Shown piece after piece: positions 14,617 through 16,193 of a DNA stretch of 16,193 nt; position 1 is the first letter of the stretch; every line of letters starts with the position of its first letter. The notes beneath the pieces are model-generated. The model was not told where the DNA came from. It made no database searches and was given only the letters and a program-made list of their open reading frames with translations. The DNA comes from Bacteroidota bacterium. GTDB lineage: Bacteria > Bacteroidota > Bacteroidia > Flavobacteriales > Flavobacteriaceae. The translations under genes were made by a program, and so were the position numbers. Location: contig JAJRSY010000064.1 in NCBI GenBank assembly GCA_024278565.1, positions 1 to 16,193 on the forward strand, given 5' to 3'.

Positions 14617-16193
14617 ATGAAAACCTTTACCAAAGAAGAAATAAAAGAAAGACTGATACGAAGGGCCGCAGAGACCTGGGGCGTTGATGATATAGAGATA
14701 GAATATTCATTTGACCCCATTGTAAGCATTCTGTTCGATGCCTGCGCCCACGAATTCGAAATAATATCGGATACCATAAAAACCAGCAGAACAAGAATAA
14801 CCGAAAGGCTGGTCGACCTATTGACTCCAGAGGTGTCGGTAGCGGCAAAGCCCGCCCATGCGGTGATGCACGCCCTACCTATTGATGGGAAATTGAACAT
14901 TAACGAGCGATCACAGTTCTACCACAGAAAAAAAACGCCCATTTTTAGGAAGAGTGGTGAAAATGATTTTGAGGACTTTTTCTTTTGTCCCGCAGGTGAC
15001 TTTGTATTGAACAATTGTGAACTGAAATATATCGCCTACCCCAACCAGATCGTACAATATAAAAACCATAGAACCGTACCTTTTCTTGGTAAGGACGAGT
15101 TTGTGGGCAGCCCTGAAAGTTCAGTTATATATATGGCGGTACAGCCCGGAAAAGGAGTTAAAAGCTTAGATCGGCTCCTGTGCTATTTTGACCTATTGAA
15201 TTTTTCGCAAAAAGAAGTGCTGACCCATCATATCGGTATTTCAAATTGGTCGCTCAATGGCGAGAAACTAAATGTTGTACAAGGGTACAACGACAATGAA
15301 GTTGTTCGCGATGATTTTAGCGCCTATATCAACGAGTCGATACAGAGCAAGATAAAATTCTATGAGAATTATGTAAAAGAATTTTATCAAAACCATTTTT
15401 ATACGATCGACAGTAGCATTGATATAAAGAAAAATCTAAAAAAATACCCAGAATCGTTCAAAGGGTTTCTTGACAAAAAATCGCTCAATGAGCTTGATGA
15501 GCCCCTTATCTGGATCAAAATCTCATTTTCTACGGTAATCTCTCAACAGATGCTTGAGAACCTGCACTGCCATATCAATTGTTTTCCAGTGTTGAACAAA
15601 AGACCGCACGAAGCCAATAGAAGGCTGCGCCCTTATTTTAATATTCTTCCGTTAGAAGTGGGCGAAGGCTACTTTTTTGACGTTCGCGATGTTCTGGGCG
15701 ATAGTGGCAACGAATATTTTGTGCAGAACCGTGCAAAAGAAGATCAGGGCAAAGCCCAGGCTTATTTACGATTTGGAGGGGTATCCCGTTTTGACGAACG
15801 TGATGCTTCTGAACTATTGAACTATACCTTAGACCTTTTAAAAGAAGATAGTGTAGCTTTTTCTGCAATGAACGATGACTTTATCAATTCGAACCTCAAA
15901 GACCTGAAACAGATCGTTTCACGTATTGAACAACAAATTGAACTAAGGGGTTTTTCTAAAAACAAGATACCGTACCTAATCATCAATAAGAACAGTATAG
16001 AGAAAAACAAGGATCAAACGGTATTTGCCACCTATTGGAGCACGGCTGGCGAAAGGGCAAATAAAATAAACCCCCATGTTCGATTGTACCAATATATCGG
16101 TACGGCATTCGTACCCAGTTCCCTTTCGCTGGTTACGGGATCGATTGGCGGCAAAAACGAGCCGACCCCAAGTGAAAAGATATTCGCCTACAG
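14617..16193 (+). CDS. tssF: T6SS baseplate subunit TssF, 3' end missing
   Basis: The ATG at 14617, 8 nt after the tssE stop, opens a frame that continues for 525 codons without a stop and leaves the right edge, so the C-terminus is not seen. The N-terminus is typical of TssF: FTKEEIKERLIRRAAETW, then a helical region with FDACAHEFEIISDTIK (near 41) and RITERLVDLLTPE (near 60-72). A P-A-AV motif (near 80) follows, corresponding to the A-P-HA pattern after the PEL motif in classic TssF. The middle is beta-rich with short loops, and a helix at about 425-445 contains LKDLKQIVSRIEQQIE. TssF forms the wedge with TssG. In T6SSiii loci tssF and tssG are sometimes separated, as here (tssG lies about 5.6 kb upstream). 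Confidence 0.88.
   Translation, partial: MKTFTKEEIKERLIRRAAETWGVDDIEIEYSFDPIVSILFDACAHEFEIISDTIKTSRTRITERLVDLLTPEVSVAAKPAHAVMHALPIDGKLNINERSQFYHRKKTPIFRKSGENDFEDFFFCPAGDFVLNNCELKYIAYPNQIVQYKNHRTVPFLGKDEFVGSPESSVIYMAVQPGKGVKSLDRLLCYFDLLNFSQKEVLTHHIGISNWSLNGEKLNVVQGYNDNEVVRDDFSAYINESIQSKIKFYENYVKEFYQNHFYTIDSSIDIKKNLKKYPESFKGFLDKKSLNELDEPLIWIKISFSTVISQQMLENLHCHINCFPVLNKRPHEANRRLRPYFNILPLEVGEGYFFDVRDVLGDSGNEYFVQNRAKEDQGKAQAYLRFGGVSRFDERDASELLNYTLDLLKEDSVAFSAMNDDFINSNLKDLKQIVSRIEQQIELRGFSKNKIPYLIINKNSIEKNKDQTVFATYWSTAGERANKINPHVRLYQYIGTAFVPSSLSLVTGSIGGKNEPTPSEKIFAY

Overview
The window is most of a type VI secretion system locus of the Bacteroidetes kind (subtype iii, T6SSiii). It probably comes from a marine flavobacterium of the Zobellia/Maribacter/Arenibacter type. 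The evidence is the set of T6SSiii-specific components (TssN, TssO, a PKD-domain TssP candidate, and small TssD-type Hcp proteins), the roughly 40% G+C of the core genes, weak Shine-Dalgarno sequences, and promoter candidates resembling the Bacteroidetes TTG / TAnnTTTG pattern. The genus is a guess.

Layout. (1) 1-1577, minus strand: an Hcp/TssD gene followed 17 bp later by a large unrecognised gene that runs off the left edge. This gene is probably an Hcp-delivered effector. The block is clearly richer in G+C (several 60-base stretches above 60%) than the core genes. (2) 1578-2227: a non-coding stretch with a roughly 200-bp nested inverted-repeat element that looks like a REP/MITE. (3) 2228-3391, plus strand: an exported MORN/YwqK-repeat protein. 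(4) 3666-6009, minus strand: the sheath pair tssB-tssC and a second hcp/tssD. The hcp has its own terminator, which separates it from tssBC. (5) 6010-6363: a non-coding stretch ending in a run of heptamer repeats. (6) 6364-7380, minus strand: a membrane-anchored two-PKD protein, probably TssP. (7) 7436-16193, plus strand: a compact operon of lipoprotein NlpC/P60 peptidase, tssG, tssN, tssK, tssO, tssH (clpV), tssE and the start of tssF, which runs off the right edge.

How it fits together. TssK, TssE, TssF and TssG build the cytoplasmic baseplate. TssB/TssC form the contractile sheath around the TssD/Hcp tube, and TssH/ClpV recycles the contracted sheath. TssN, TssO and TssP are the envelope-spanning parts that take the place of TssJLM in Bacteroidetes. 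The NlpC/P60 lipoprotein that opens the operon may make room in the peptidoglycan for the envelope complex. No VgrG (TssI), PAAR, TssQ or TssR is visible here; they may lie outside the window.

The most interesting parts are the truncated candidate effector with its dedicated Hcp, the operon-leading NlpC/P60 lipoprotein that lacks the usual third catalytic residue, the nested hairpin element between the cargo island and the core locus, and the out-of-place 154-bp spacer between tssK and tssO.
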